Positions 6,064 to 13,249 of a DNA stretch of 41,378 nucleotides are shown here, piece by piece. Each line of letters begins with the position of its first letter. Position 1 is the first letter of the stretch. Below the pieces are notes generated by a model that was given only the letters and a program-made list of their open reading frames with translations, was not told the origin of the DNA and did no database searches. The stretch lies in NCBI GenBank assembly GCA_900169975.1, contig LT827107.1, positions 1 to 41,378 on the forward strand, written 5' to 3'. Source of the DNA: Pseudoflavonifractor sp. Marseille-P3106 (GTDB taxonomy: Bacteria > Bacillota > Clostridia > Oscillospirales > Oscillospiraceae). The position numbers and the translations under genes were made by a program.

Positions 6064-7830
6064 ATGGAAAAGAAAATGGTCCATCTCACCATCGACAGGA
6101 TTCCCGTCACCGTCCCCGAAGGCACCACTGTGCTGGAGGCCGCCCGGAGCGCCGGAATCAAGATCCCCACGCTGTGCTTCCTGAAGGACGTCAACGAGAT
6201 CGGCGCCTGCCGCATCTGCGTGGTGGAAGTCAAGGGTGCCCGGAGCCTGATGGCCTCCTGCGTTTACCCCGTGTCCGAGGGCATGGAAGTCCTCACCAAC
6301 ACCCCCAAGGTCCGCCATTCCCGTCAGCTGACCCTGGAGCTCATCCTTTCCAACCACCGCATGGACTGCCTCACCTGCTCCCGCAACGCCCACTGCGAAC
6401 TGCGGCAGCTGGCCGCCGACCTGGGCATTGACGCGGTGCGCTACGCCAACGACAAACTGCCCCCCCGCCTGGAGACCACTGCGCTCCATCTGGTGCGGGA
6501 CAACTCCAAGTGCATCCTCTGCCGCCGCTGTACCTCCATGTGCCGCAAGATCCAGGAGGTCGGCGTCATCGGCTGCAATGACCGCGGCTTCTCCACCCAT
6601 GTGGGCTGCGCCTTCGACCGGGACCTGTCCGAAGTAGACTGCATCTCCTGCGGCCAGTGCATCGTGGCCTGCCCCACCGGCGCTCTGGCCGAGCAGGACA
6701 ACACCGCTCAGGTGATGGCGGCCCTGATGGACCCCAGCAAGCACGTGGTGGTCGGCCCCGCCCCCTCCGTCCGCGTAACGCTGGGCGAGTGCTTCGGCCT
6801 GCCTGTTGGTACCAACGTGGAGGGCAAGATGGTCACCGCTCTCCACCGGCTGGGCTTTGACAAGGTTTTCGACGTGGACAGCGCCGCCGACTTCACCATC
6901 ATGGAGGAGGGTACCGAGTTCCTCCACCGGCTGGAAAAAGGCGGACCTCTCCCCCTCATCACCTCCTGCTCCCCCGGATGGATCCGCTACTGCGAGCAGC
7001 ACGCCCCCGAGCTGCTGCCCAACGTCTCCACCTGCAAATCCCCCCAGCAGATGTTCGGCTCCCTGGTAAAAAGCTACTACGCCCAGCAGGCGGGCATTGA
7101 TCCCAAGGATATCGTAGTGGTATCCGTCATGCCCTGCACCGCCAAGAAGTACGAGGTTCAGCGCCCCGAACAGCGGATGTCCAACGGCTGCATGCCGGTG
7201 GATATCTCCCTCACCACCCGGGAGCTGGCCCGCCTCATCACCCAGTCCGGCATGATGTTCGACCATCTGCCCGACGGGGAGTTCGATCCCCTGCTGGGTA
7301 TCTCCACCGGCGCTTCGGTCATTTTCGGCGCCACCGGCGGCGTCATGGAAGCCGCCCTGCGCACCGTCTCCGAGATTCTCACCGGCGGCGAGGTCAAGAT
7401 GGTGGAGTTCACTCAGGTCCGGGGCATGAAGGGCGTGAAGGAGGCCAGCTACGAACTGGCCGGCCGTACCGTCCGGGTGTGCGCCGCCTCCGGCCTGTCC
7501 AATGTGAAGAAGGTCATCGACGGCTTGAAGGACGGTTCCCTCCAGTACGACTTCATTGAGTTCATGGCCTGCCCCGGCGGCTGCATCAACGGAGGCGGTC
7601 AGCCCCTCCACTCCTCCGACATCCGCTCCTTCACCGATCTGGCCGGGCTGCGCGCCAAGGCTCTGTATGACCAGGACAAAGAGATGCCCATGCGCAAAAG
7701 CCACGAAAATCCCGTGGTGAAAAAGATTTACGACGAGTATCTGGGCGAGCCCGGCGGGCGCAGAGCTCACCAGCTCCTCCACTGCACTTATGTCCCCCAG
7801 AAGCGTTACCGCACCGAAAACAACATCTGA
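6064..7830 (+). CDS. hydA: [FeFe]-hydrogenase catalytic subunit HydA, with a variant L1 motif
   Basis: This 588-residue enzyme reduces protons to H2. Domains: N-terminal [2Fe-2S] ferredoxin (Cys38, 49, 52, 66); His-ligated [4Fe-4S] motif (His98, Cys102, 105, 111); two [4Fe-4S] clusters (Cys150/153/156/160 and 193/196/199/203); then the H-cluster domain. L2 is MPCTAKKYE (Cys358) and L3 is MACPGGCINGGGQP (Cys503, Cys507). L1 reads TSCSPGW (300-306), not the textbook TSCCPxW. The residue that aligns with the H-cluster ligand (Cys300 of CpI) is Ser303, while the proton-relay cysteine position (Cys299) is kept as Cys302. No maturase genes (hydEFG) are in the window. Start ATG follows AAAGGGGGCGG. 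Confidence 0.93.
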   Translation: MEKKMVHLTIDRIPVTVPEGTTVLEAARSAGIKIPTLCFLKDVNEIGACRICVVEVKGARSLMASCVYPVSEGMEVLTNTPKVRHSRQLTLELILSNHRMDCLTCSRNAHCELRQLAADLGIDAVRYANDKLPPRLETTALHLVRDNSKCILCRRCTSMCRKIQEVGVIGCNDRGFSTHVGCAFDRDLSEVDCISCGQCIVACPTGALAEQDNTAQVMAALMDPSKHVVVGPAPSVRVTLGECFGLPVGTNVEGKMVTALHRLGFDKVFDVDSAADFTIMEEGTEFLHRLEKGGPLPLITSCSPGWIRYCEQHAPELLPNVSTCKSPQQMFGSLVKSYYAQQAGIDPKDIVVVSVMPCTAKKYEVQRPEQRMSNGCMPVDISLTTRELARLITQSGMMFDHLPDGEFDPLLGISTGASVIFGATGGVMEAALRTVSEILTGGEVKMVEFTQVRGMKGVKEASYELAGRTVRVCAASGLSNVKKVIDGLKDGSLQYDFIEFMACPGGCINGGGQPLHSSDIRSFTDLAGLRAKALYDQDKEMPMRKSHENPVVKKIYDEYLGEPGGRRAHQLLHCTYVPQKRYRTENNI

Positions 7831-7840
7831 TCCAAGCCTG

Positions 7841-7887
7841 CGGCGAAGAGCCGGACACATGATGTGTCCGGCTCTTCGCCGTGTTTG
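7841..7887. terminator. Long hairpin between convergent hydA and flavodoxin genes
   Basis: Arms 7841-7860 and 7862-7881 form an almost uninterrupted 20-bp inverted repeat around an ATG apex. The plus-strand tail is GTGTTTG and the minus-strand tail has no U run. It probably ends hydA transcription and may block antisense entry, though it is not a textbook U-tract terminator. Confidence 0.55.
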
Positions 7888-7937
7888 AAGAAAGTCTGTG
7901 GAACAAGATGAAAGGTGAGTCTTTACAATAGAGCAGT

Positions 7938-8366
7938 TTAGCCGGCCAGCGCCGCGCCCAGATTCCGGCAGGCAGCCAGGCCGGCATCGTCGGGGACCTC
8001 ATTGACCATGAGGCCCCCGGGGCCGCAGAGAGCGGCCCCGGCATTTTCCGCCCGCTCGTACCAATCCCGCATCCACTGCCCGTCCCCCCAGCCGTAGGAG
8101 CCGAACAAAGCGGTCTTTTTCCCGGAGATGCGGCGCTCCAGCGCCGAGAAGAAGGGCTCAAATTCCGCCTCCTCCAGCGTCTCAGCCCCCATGGCCGGGC
8201 AGCCCAGAGCCAGCGCGTCATACCCAAGCGCCGCCTCCGGTGTCATTTCTGAGACATTGAAGAGTTCCGCGGCGGCTCCGGCGGCTATGGCGCCTTCCGC
8301 CACCGCCCGGGCCATTGCCTCGGTGTTGCCGGTTCCCGACCAGTAAATCACAGCAATTTTGCTCAT
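7938..8366 (-). CDS. Short-chain flavodoxin
   Basis: A 142-residue FMN electron carrier. The phosphate-binding loop is SGTGNTEAMA (residues 10-19) and the flavin-shielding loops lie around CPAMGAETLEE and GSYGWGDGQWM. Flavodoxins replace ferredoxin when iron is scarce. Its partner upstream is a DUF3793 gene, 34 nt away, and both sit behind dyads that look metal-regulated (9000-9090), which fits an iron-starvation role. Start ATG follows GGAGGACAACACA. It faces hydA tail to tail. Confidence 0.9.
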   Translation of the reverse strand: MSKIAVIYWSGTGNTEAMARAVAEGAIAAGAAAELFNVSEMTPEAALGYDALALGCPAMGAETLEEAEFEPFFSALERRISGKKTALFGSYGWGDGQWMRDWYERAENAGAALCGPGGLMVNEVPDDAGLAACRNLGAALAG

Positions 8367-8400
8367 TGTGTTGTCCTCCTGTTTTTCATGTATTTTTTCT

Positions 8401-8982
8401 TCAGGCCGTTTTAGGTCCAGCCCCCATCATGCGGATCAGGGAATCTCCCCGTTCCAGCCTCGCCCACAGCAGGTCTCTGCACTGACGAAACTGACGAAAC
8501 CTTCTCCGGGCCCCTTCCGCGTCGTGATAAACCTTCCAGCAGCCGCAGAGCCGGCATCCCCTACCGCCGGGGTCATTCAAGAAGCCCTCCACATCCTCCG
8601 GAGGGTAACCCAGAAAAAGGCCGATCTCGTGCGGAAACTCCTCGGCCGTCTCCATTCGCTCCATAAGCCGTCCCAGCAGGCGGGGCAGCGGTTCCCCCAC
8701 CGGATACCCGGCCCTGTGCAGAATGGCACAGGCCGCCGGACACTCCAGGGCCCGCGCCAGGGGCTCCTCCCGGTAGACCAACAAAAGACGGCGGCGGCCA
8801 CAGCGGCACAGAGGCAAAAAGCGCAGGCCATTTCCAGCCAGCAAAACATTGTATTTTCCCGCCATCTCGGGCAGCATTCCCCCATTCTCCATCGTCAGAG
8901 AGAGCAGCCCCGCCGCCTTCAGTCCCACCAAAACAGGCGCACAGTGCCAAACCAGCGCCCGCTCAAAGTCCGTCTGCCGCAT
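8401..8982 (-). CDS. DUF3793 family protein
   Basis: A 193-residue protein recognised as DUF3793, a family of unknown biochemical function often located near ferrous-iron transport (feo) genes and flavodoxins in Clostridia. Several CxxC-like or paired cysteines are visible (CRCGRR, CRLCGCW), so metal binding is conceivable. No feo gene occurs here. It begins at ATG 8982 behind AAAAGGAGGG and is the first gene of a two-gene unit with the flavodoxin. Confidence 0.78.
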   Translation of the reverse strand: MRQTDFERALVWHCAPVLVGLKAAGLLSLTMENGGMLPEMAGKYNVLLAGNGLRFLPLCRCGRRRLLLVYREEPLARALECPAACAILHRAGYPVGEPLPRLLGRLMERMETAEEFPHEIGLFLGYPPEDVEGFLNDPGGRGCRLCGCWKVYHDAEGARRRFRQFRQCRDLLWARLERGDSLIRMMGAGPKTA

Positions 8983-8999
8983 TGCTCCACCCTCCTTTT

Positions 9000-9017
9000 A
9001 GTTAGCTAAGACTAACT
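9000..9017. promoter_or_regulatory. Dyad 1 (AGTTAG-N6-CTAACT) before the DUF3793 start
   Basis: Perfect 6-bp inverted arms at 9000-9005 and 9012-9017, located 18 nt before the DUF3793 start codon. The same 18-bp design occurs at 9067-9084. The arms resemble DtxR/IdeR-type sites (TTAGG...CCTAA family), which suggests metal control. This is inference. Confidence 0.5.
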
Positions 9018-9024
9018 CATTTTT

Positions 9025-9052
9025 AAAAAAACGGGCTCCTCGGCGGGAGCCG
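9025..9052 (-). terminator. Intrinsic terminator inside the DUF3793-flavodoxin leader
   Basis: On the minus strand GGCTCC (9051-9046) pairs with GGAGCC (9039-9034) and is followed by CG and seven U (9031-9025). It stands between the promoter at 9094-9122 and the DUF3793 start at 8982, so full-length mRNA must read through it. It faces away from the plus-strand operon and cannot serve that. Confidence 0.7.
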
Positions 9053-9060
9053 TATTTCAG

Positions 9061-9090
9061 TGCAGGAGTTAGTTATTGCTAACTCCTGCA
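9061..9090. promoter_or_regulatory. Dyad 2, 12-bp arms over the transcription start
   Basis: TGCAGGAGTTAG (9061-9072) and CTAACTCCTGCA (9079-9090) are perfect inverted arms around TTATTG. The inner 18 bp repeat dyad 1 exactly in its arms. The site covers the predicted start (about 9087) of the minus-strand promoter, where a bound repressor would block initiation. In RNA it would also form the first hairpin of the leader. Confidence 0.6.
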
Positions 9091-9093
9091 CAA

Positions 9094-9122
9094 AAGATAC
9101 CACAGCCAGCTTCTTTTGTCAA
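9094..9122 (-). promoter_or_regulatory. SigA promoter for DUF3793-flavodoxin
   Basis: The -35 TTGACA (9117-9122), a 17-nt spacer and the -10 TATCTT (9094-9099) give a good promoter pointing to the DUF3793 gene. The leader is about 105 nt and contains dyad 2, the terminator and dyad 1. Confidence 0.7.
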
Positions 9123-9177
9123 GCCGTATTTTTTCCTGTCCTTCTCATTTTTCTACACTGATCCGTGGGGGAAAGTC

Positions 9178-9206
9178 TGGACAATGAACATACGGCATGT
9201 TAAAAT
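9178..9206 (+). promoter_or_regulatory. Promoter of the LuxC/LuxE-type operon
   Basis: TGGACA (9178-9183), a 17-nt spacer and TAAAAT (9201-9206) precede the first gene of the operon by about 37 nt. It is the only promoter-like match seen before the seven genes that run to 15812, consistent with a single transcript. Confidence 0.6.
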
Positions 9207-9242
9207 GATACTAAACTCTGCGTATGGTAGGTGTTTGATATC

Positions 9243-9965
9243 ATGTCCGAAAAGCCTCAGATCGGTGTGCGCTACTGCGGCGGCTGCAACCCCCGCTACG
9301 ACCGGGTCTCTCTGGTCAAACGGCTCCAGGCCTCTCTGCCTGATCTGGAATTCGTTCCGGCGGAAGACGGCGTCCCCTACGCCGCGGCCCTCATTGCCAA
9401 CGGCTGCACCAATCGGTGCACTACTGTCTCCGGGCTTGCGGTGCCGGAGGCCCGGCAGGTGGCCCTGTCCGGGGATATCGACTTTTTCCCCGCGCAGGAG
9501 AAACTGAAGGATCTGGTGTTTGGCGGCGAGGTCCGGAGTTTGACCCACGAAGAGGTACTGGGAGTTCTGCCCCACCGCCCTCCCATGCTGCTGATCGACA
9601 CGGCCAGCCGGCTGGTCCCCGGACGGGAAGCGGCAGCCTCTCTCTACGTCGATCCTCAGTGGGATATTTTCCGCGGCCATTTCCCCGACCATCCGGTACT
9701 TCCCGGAGTCTATGCCCTGGAGGCCATGGCCCAGTGCGCCGACCTGCTGCTTCTCTCCGCAGAGCAGTACGCCGGGAAAGCGCCTCTCCTGGCCGGGAGC
9801 GACAAGGTCAGCTTCCGCCGCCCCATCGCCCCGGGAGACACCGTGGAGCTCCACGCCAGCCTGCTCAGTGAGCGGCCGGAATTCGGCATGGCCGTCTGCA
9901 AGGGCCGCGCCTTTGTGGGCGACGCCCTGTGCGCCGAGGCCGAGATCACGCTGGCCCTGCGGTAA
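9243..9965 (+). CDS. FabZ-like hydroxyacyl-ACP dehydratase fused to a Cys-rich N-terminal domain
   Basis: A 240-residue two-domain protein. Residues about 100-240 are a hot-dog-fold FabZ: LPHRPPMLLID carries the catalytic His111, GHFPDHPVLPG follows, and Glu160 lies in LEAMAQ. FabZ removes water from 3-hydroxyacyl-ACP. Ordinary FabZ has about 145 residues. The extra N-terminal part (5-85) starts IGVRYCGGCNPRYDR and has Cys12, Cys15, Cys55 and Cys59, suggesting a metal or Fe-S site; its function is unknown. ATG 9243 follows GGTAGGTG; an in-frame GTG at 9231 is less likely. First gene of the acyl-reduction operon, followed 73 nt later by the carrier protein. Confidence 0.82.
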   Translation: MSEKPQIGVRYCGGCNPRYDRVSLVKRLQASLPDLEFVPAEDGVPYAAALIANGCTNRCTTVSGLAVPEARQVALSGDIDFFPAQEKLKDLVFGGEVRSLTHEEVLGVLPHRPPMLLIDTASRLVPGREAAASLYVDPQWDIFRGHFPDHPVLPGVYALEAMAQCADLLLLSAEQYAGKAPLLAGSDKVSFRRPIAPGDTVELHASLLSERPEFGMAVCKGRAFVGDALCAEAEITLALR

Positions 9966-10038
9966 CGAAAACAGCGACCATCCGGGAGAACATTTCTCCC
10001 TTTGGAAATGAAAAGGATTATTGAAGGAGGACCCCCCC

Positions 10039-10275
10039 ATGAGCAATTTAGAGAAATATGACAAACTTTTTCTGAGCAGCTTTCGTGTCAAGCCCGAAGA
10101 TCTCCCCACCCTGACCTACCGCGGCATCCCGGCCTGGGATTCCGTAGGACATATGGAGTTCATGAGTGAAATGGAAGAGACTTTTAAAATCAGCCTGAGC
10201 ACCCTGGATGTGCTGGACTTCTCCTCCTATGAGAAGGGCAAGGAGATCCTTGCCAAATACGGCGTGACGCTGTAA
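10039..10275 (+). CDS. Dedicated acyl carrier protein
   Basis: A 78-residue acidic carrier protein. The phosphopantetheine site is Ser35 in WDSVGHMEF, matching the DSxGHxE pattern of specialised carriers rather than the DSLD of fatty-acid AcpP. This points to a pathway separate from bulk fatty-acid synthesis. ATG 10039 lies 8 nt after GAAGGAGG (10023-10030). It is located among enzymes that activate and reduce acyl groups, so it probably holds the substrate as a thioester. No phosphopantetheinyl transferase gene is nearby, so the house enzyme would have to modify it. Confidence 0.88.
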   Translation: MSNLEKYDKLFLSSFRVKPEDLPTLTYRGIPAWDSVGHMEFMSEMEETFKISLSTLDVLDFSSYEKGKEILAKYGVTL

Positions 10276-10280
10276 TTTCC

Positions 10281-10937
10281 ATGATGGACATCCTGCGCTG
10301 GACCGATCCCCTTGCCGAGGGCAACTGCTACGTCTGCGCCGAAGGGGACAGGGCGGTGGTCATTGATCCCTGTCATCCCGAAGGCCCCGCTTCTCTTTTG
10401 GAGGAGCGGGGTCTTGTCCCGGAATGGATCCTCCTCACCCATGAGCACTGCGATCACATGCTGGGCCTGGAGCCCCTGCGGCACAAATATCCCGAAGCCA
10501 TCGTTCTCTGCTCCGCTCCCTGCGATGCCGGGATGCAGAACAAGTACCTCAACATGTCCGCCATGATGGAGGTCTACCTGACCTTCAAGGGCAAACCGGG
10601 CGCACACTACCCTCCGCTGGTCTGCTCCCCGGCGGATCAGACCTTTGCGGAAGAACACACCATGACTTGGCGGGGGCACACCCTCCGGCTCACCCCCCTG
10701 CCCGGCCACACGCCGGGCAGTACTTGTATCCTTCTGGACAGGGACACCCTTTTTACCGGCGACTACCTCATCCCCGGCGAGGCAGTCATCACCCGCCTGC
10801 CCGGCGGGAACACCGAGATCTACGAGCGCGTGGCCAGGCCCTGGCTGTCTGCCCTGCCGCCGGGGCTGCGCATCTGCCCCGGGCACGGCGAACCCTATGC
10901 ACTCACTCAGGAGGTGAAAGATACCTATGGACTATGA
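10281..10937 (+). CDS. Metallo-beta-lactamase-fold hydrolase
   Basis: A 218-residue cytoplasmic protein with the complete di-metal motif set: THEHCDH (His54, His56, Asp58, His59), GHTPGS (His143), TGDY (Asp161) and PGHGE (His202). It resembles glyoxalase II-like thioester hydrolases. In this operon an acyl-thioesterase that frees or proofreads the carrier-bound acyl chain is the most natural guess, but the sequence does not fix the substrate. It begins 5 nt after the carrier gene with no clear ribosome site, suggesting coupled translation, and overlaps the next gene by 11 nt. Confidence 0.85.
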   Translation: MMDILRWTDPLAEGNCYVCAEGDRAVVIDPCHPEGPASLLEERGLVPEWILLTHEHCDHMLGLEPLRHKYPEAIVLCSAPCDAGMQNKYLNMSAMMEVYLTFKGKPGAHYPPLVCSPADQTFAEEHTMTWRGHTLRLTPLPGHTPGSTCILLDRDTLFTGDYLIPGEAVITRLPGGNTEIYERVARPWLSALPPGLRICPGHGEPYALTQEVKDTYGL

Positions 10938-11997
10938 CACCCTGCTCACCAAAGAGCCCTTTTCCCTCTCCCGGGCGGAGAAGCGGACCGTCTTTTCCGA
11001 CGGTCTCACCGAATTGACCCGCTATCACCGGGAGCACTGCCCGCCCTACGCTGCCCTGCTGGATCGGCTGGGCGTGCCTGACGGCCCTCTGGCTCCTGAG
11101 GACGTCCCCTTCCTGCCGGTCTCGGTCTTTAAGGATCTGGAGCTCAAAAGTGTACCGGACGGCCAAGTCTTTAAGACCATCACTTCCTCCGGCACCACCG
11201 GCCAGCGGGTCTCCCGGATCTTTCTGGACGCCGGAACCTCTGCCAACCAGCAGAAGACCCTCTTCCGCATCACCTCCGCGCTGGTGGGCAATGACCGGCT
11301 CCCCATGCTGGTCATCGACTCCAAAAAGGTGCTTCGGGACCGGGCCATGTTCTCCGCCCGGGGTGCGGGCATCCTGGGCTTCTCCATCTTCGGATCCCCC
11401 ATGCGCTACGCCCTCAACAACGACATGGAACTGGATCTGGAGGCTGTGGAGGCCTTTCTGGAGCAGTACCGGGGCCGGAAGATCCTGCTCTTCGGTTTCA
11501 CCTTCATGATCTGGAGGCACTTCTGTCAGGCTCTCCGGGAAAAGGGGATCACCCTGGACTTTGGGGACAGCGTTCTCATTCACGGCGGCGGCTGGAAAAA
11601 ACTCGTCAATGAAGCGGTCTCACCGGAGGAGTTCAACCAGACCCTCCGGGAGGTGGCGGGCATTCGCCAGGTGGCCGACTACTACGGCATGGCGGAACAG
11701 ACCGGCTGCATTTACCTGGAGTGCCCCCAGGGCCACCTCCACGCCAGTGCCTATTCCGACGTTCTCTTTCGCCGCCCCGCCGACCACGGGCTCTGCACCG
11801 TGGGAGAACCCGGCGTCATTCAGGTTCTCTCGCTCCTGCCCCGCTCCTACCCGGGCCACTCCCTGCTCACTGAAGACATGGGAGTTCTCCTGGGGGAGGA
11901 TGACTGTCCCTGCGGCTGGAAGGGGAAGTATTTCTCCATCACCGGCCGCATTCCAAAAGCTGAGGTAAGGGGGTGCAGTGATACTTATGGAGGCTGA
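10927..11997 (+). CDS. LuxE-type acyl-protein synthetase
   Basis: A 356-residue member of the LuxE family, which activates a carboxylic acid with ATP as acyl-AMP and moves the acyl group to its own C-terminal cysteine for reduction by LuxC. Visible features: the P-loop-like TSSGTTGQR, ADYYGMAEQTG, the GRIPKAE motif and, very near the end, Cys350 in RGCSDTYGG, the position of the acylated cysteine in luminous bacteria. There is no luxAB or luxD here. It overlaps both neighbours (11 and 20 nt), so hydrolase, LuxE and LuxC are tightly coupled. Confidence 0.9.
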   Translation: MDYDTLLTKEPFSLSRAEKRTVFSDGLTELTRYHREHCPPYAALLDRLGVPDGPLAPEDVPFLPVSVFKDLELKSVPDGQVFKTITSSGTTGQRVSRIFLDAGTSANQQKTLFRITSALVGNDRLPMLVIDSKKVLRDRAMFSARGAGILGFSIFGSPMRYALNNDMELDLEAVEAFLEQYRGRKILLFGFTFMIWRHFCQALREKGITLDFGDSVLIHGGGWKKLVNEAVSPEEFNQTLREVAGIRQVADYYGMAEQTGCIYLECPQGHLHASAYSDVLFRRPADHGLCTVGEPGVIQVLSLLPRSYPGHSLLTEDMGVLLGEDDCPCGWKGKYFSITGRIPKAEVRGCSDTYGG

Positions 11998-13174
11998 TAC
12001 GCTGCGGGTTCTGGCCGGTTCCGCCCACCCGGAGGCCGCCCCCTGGCCGGTCTTTGACCCCCGGGTGCTGGATTTTCTTTCTGATCTCTCCACCGCACTG
12101 CGCGCTTCCCCCCTGGGAACCGACGCAGAGGCCGTCTCCTTCGCCTTTTGGTGCCGCCGTTCCCGGCTGGAGGCCCTGAAAAAACAGTATGAGGGTCCGA
12201 TCCGCCTGGGCCGGGGCCTGCTCTTCCACATTCCCCCCGCCAACGTCCCCCTGCTCTTCGCCTACTCTCTGGCGGTGGGGATGCTCGCCGGATGCGCCAA
12301 CCTGCTGCGGATGTCCTCCCGGCTGGAGGAGCGGGGGCGGATGTTCTGCGCCGTGCTGGACGAGGTGCTCTCCCGCCCCAAACACGCCGCGCTGAAGGCC
12401 CGCACCGGGCTCATTTCCTACCCCCGGGAGGAGGAGGACCGCACCGCCGCCCTTCTCTTGGAGTGCGACGGCCGGGTGGTCTGGGGCGGCGACGCCACCG
12501 TGGAGGCCATGCGCCGGTTTCCCGCCCGTCCCGGCGGGGTGGAACTGGTCTTTCCCGACCGCTGGTCCCTGTGCCTCATGAGCGAGGCCCATGTGGCCGC
12601 CCTCTCCGCATCCGAGTTGGAGCTGCTGGCCCACCGGTTCTACAACGACACCTACCTCATGGATCAAAACGCCTGCTCCAGCCCCCGGTTGGTGCTGTGG
12701 GAGCAGGACTGCCCGGACGGCGCTTCCGCCCGTGATCGCTTCTGGGCCGCGCTCTGCCGGAAGGCAGAGGATACCTACGAGCTGACCCCCTACAAAGCGG
12801 CCCGGAAATATGAGGCCCTCTGCGAACTGGCCATGACCGAACCCGCTCTGGGTCCCGTCCGCCGGGAGGGGAACCTGCTCTATCGGGTGTCCCTCACCGC
12901 CCCCCCCGCCGACCCCGATGCCCTTCACCTGGCTTTCGGCTCCTTCCTGGAATATGAGATCACGTCTCTGGGGGAGCTTTCCGCCTTTGTCACCCGACGA
13001 ACCCAGACTCTGACCTGCGCCGGGATCGCCCCGGATGAAGCGGCCCGGACTGTGGCGGCTCTGGGTCTGCCCGGGATCGACCGGGCGGTCCCCGTGGGGC
13101 AGGCCATGGAGTTCGACGTGGTATGGGACGGAAAAGACCTGATTGCCTCCCTCTCCCGGGTCATCCGCTGCTGA
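11978..13174 (+). CDS. LuxC-type acyl-CoA/acyl-enzyme reductase
   Basis: A 398-residue LuxC family protein, a relative of aldehyde dehydrogenases that uses NAD(P)H to reduce an acyl thioester to an aldehyde. The catalytic cysteine is Cys233 in LMDQNACSSP, matching the LuxC active site. HIPPANVPLLFAYSLA (84-99) and LLRMSSR follow the family pattern. The length is somewhat below the roughly 480 residues of Vibrio LuxC. The start is the GTG at 11978 just after GAGGTAAGGGGG; ATG 11987 is an alternative. Paired with LuxE it forms the core of a fatty-acid-reductase-like complex without luciferase. Confidence 0.9.
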   Translation: MILMEADTLRVLAGSAHPEAAPWPVFDPRVLDFLSDLSTALRASPLGTDAEAVSFAFWCRRSRLEALKKQYEGPIRLGRGLLFHIPPANVPLLFAYSLAVGMLAGCANLLRMSSRLEERGRMFCAVLDEVLSRPKHAALKARTGLISYPREEEDRTAALLLECDGRVVWGGDATVEAMRRFPARPGGVELVFPDRWSLCLMSEAHVAALSASELELLAHRFYNDTYLMDQNACSSPRLVLWEQDCPDGASARDRFWAALCRKAEDTYELTPYKAARKYEALCELAMTEPALGPVRREGNLLYRVSLTAPPADPDALHLAFGSFLEYEITSLGELSAFVTRRTQTLTCAGIAPDEAARTVAALGLPGIDRAVPVGQAMEFDVVWDGKDLIASLSRVIRC

Positions 13175-13249
13175 CCCTCTCTATCCTGAACCTTCAAAAC
13201 AGGCAAACACGCCGACTGCTGTGCGCCATGAGAAAAAGGAGTGACTGAA

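Noticed and set aside
4186-7860. Minus-strand open frame of 1224 codons over hydB and hydA
   Set aside because: It is an antisense shadow caused by high G+C codon use. The plus-strand proteins are clearly HydB and HydA, and the antisense product has no recognisable domain or ribosome site.
8983-9242. Known riboswitch before DUF3793
   Set aside because: The leader is short and lacks the conserved cores of FMN, fluoride, SAM, T-box or Mn2+ riboswitches. Only the dyads and the terminator are evident.
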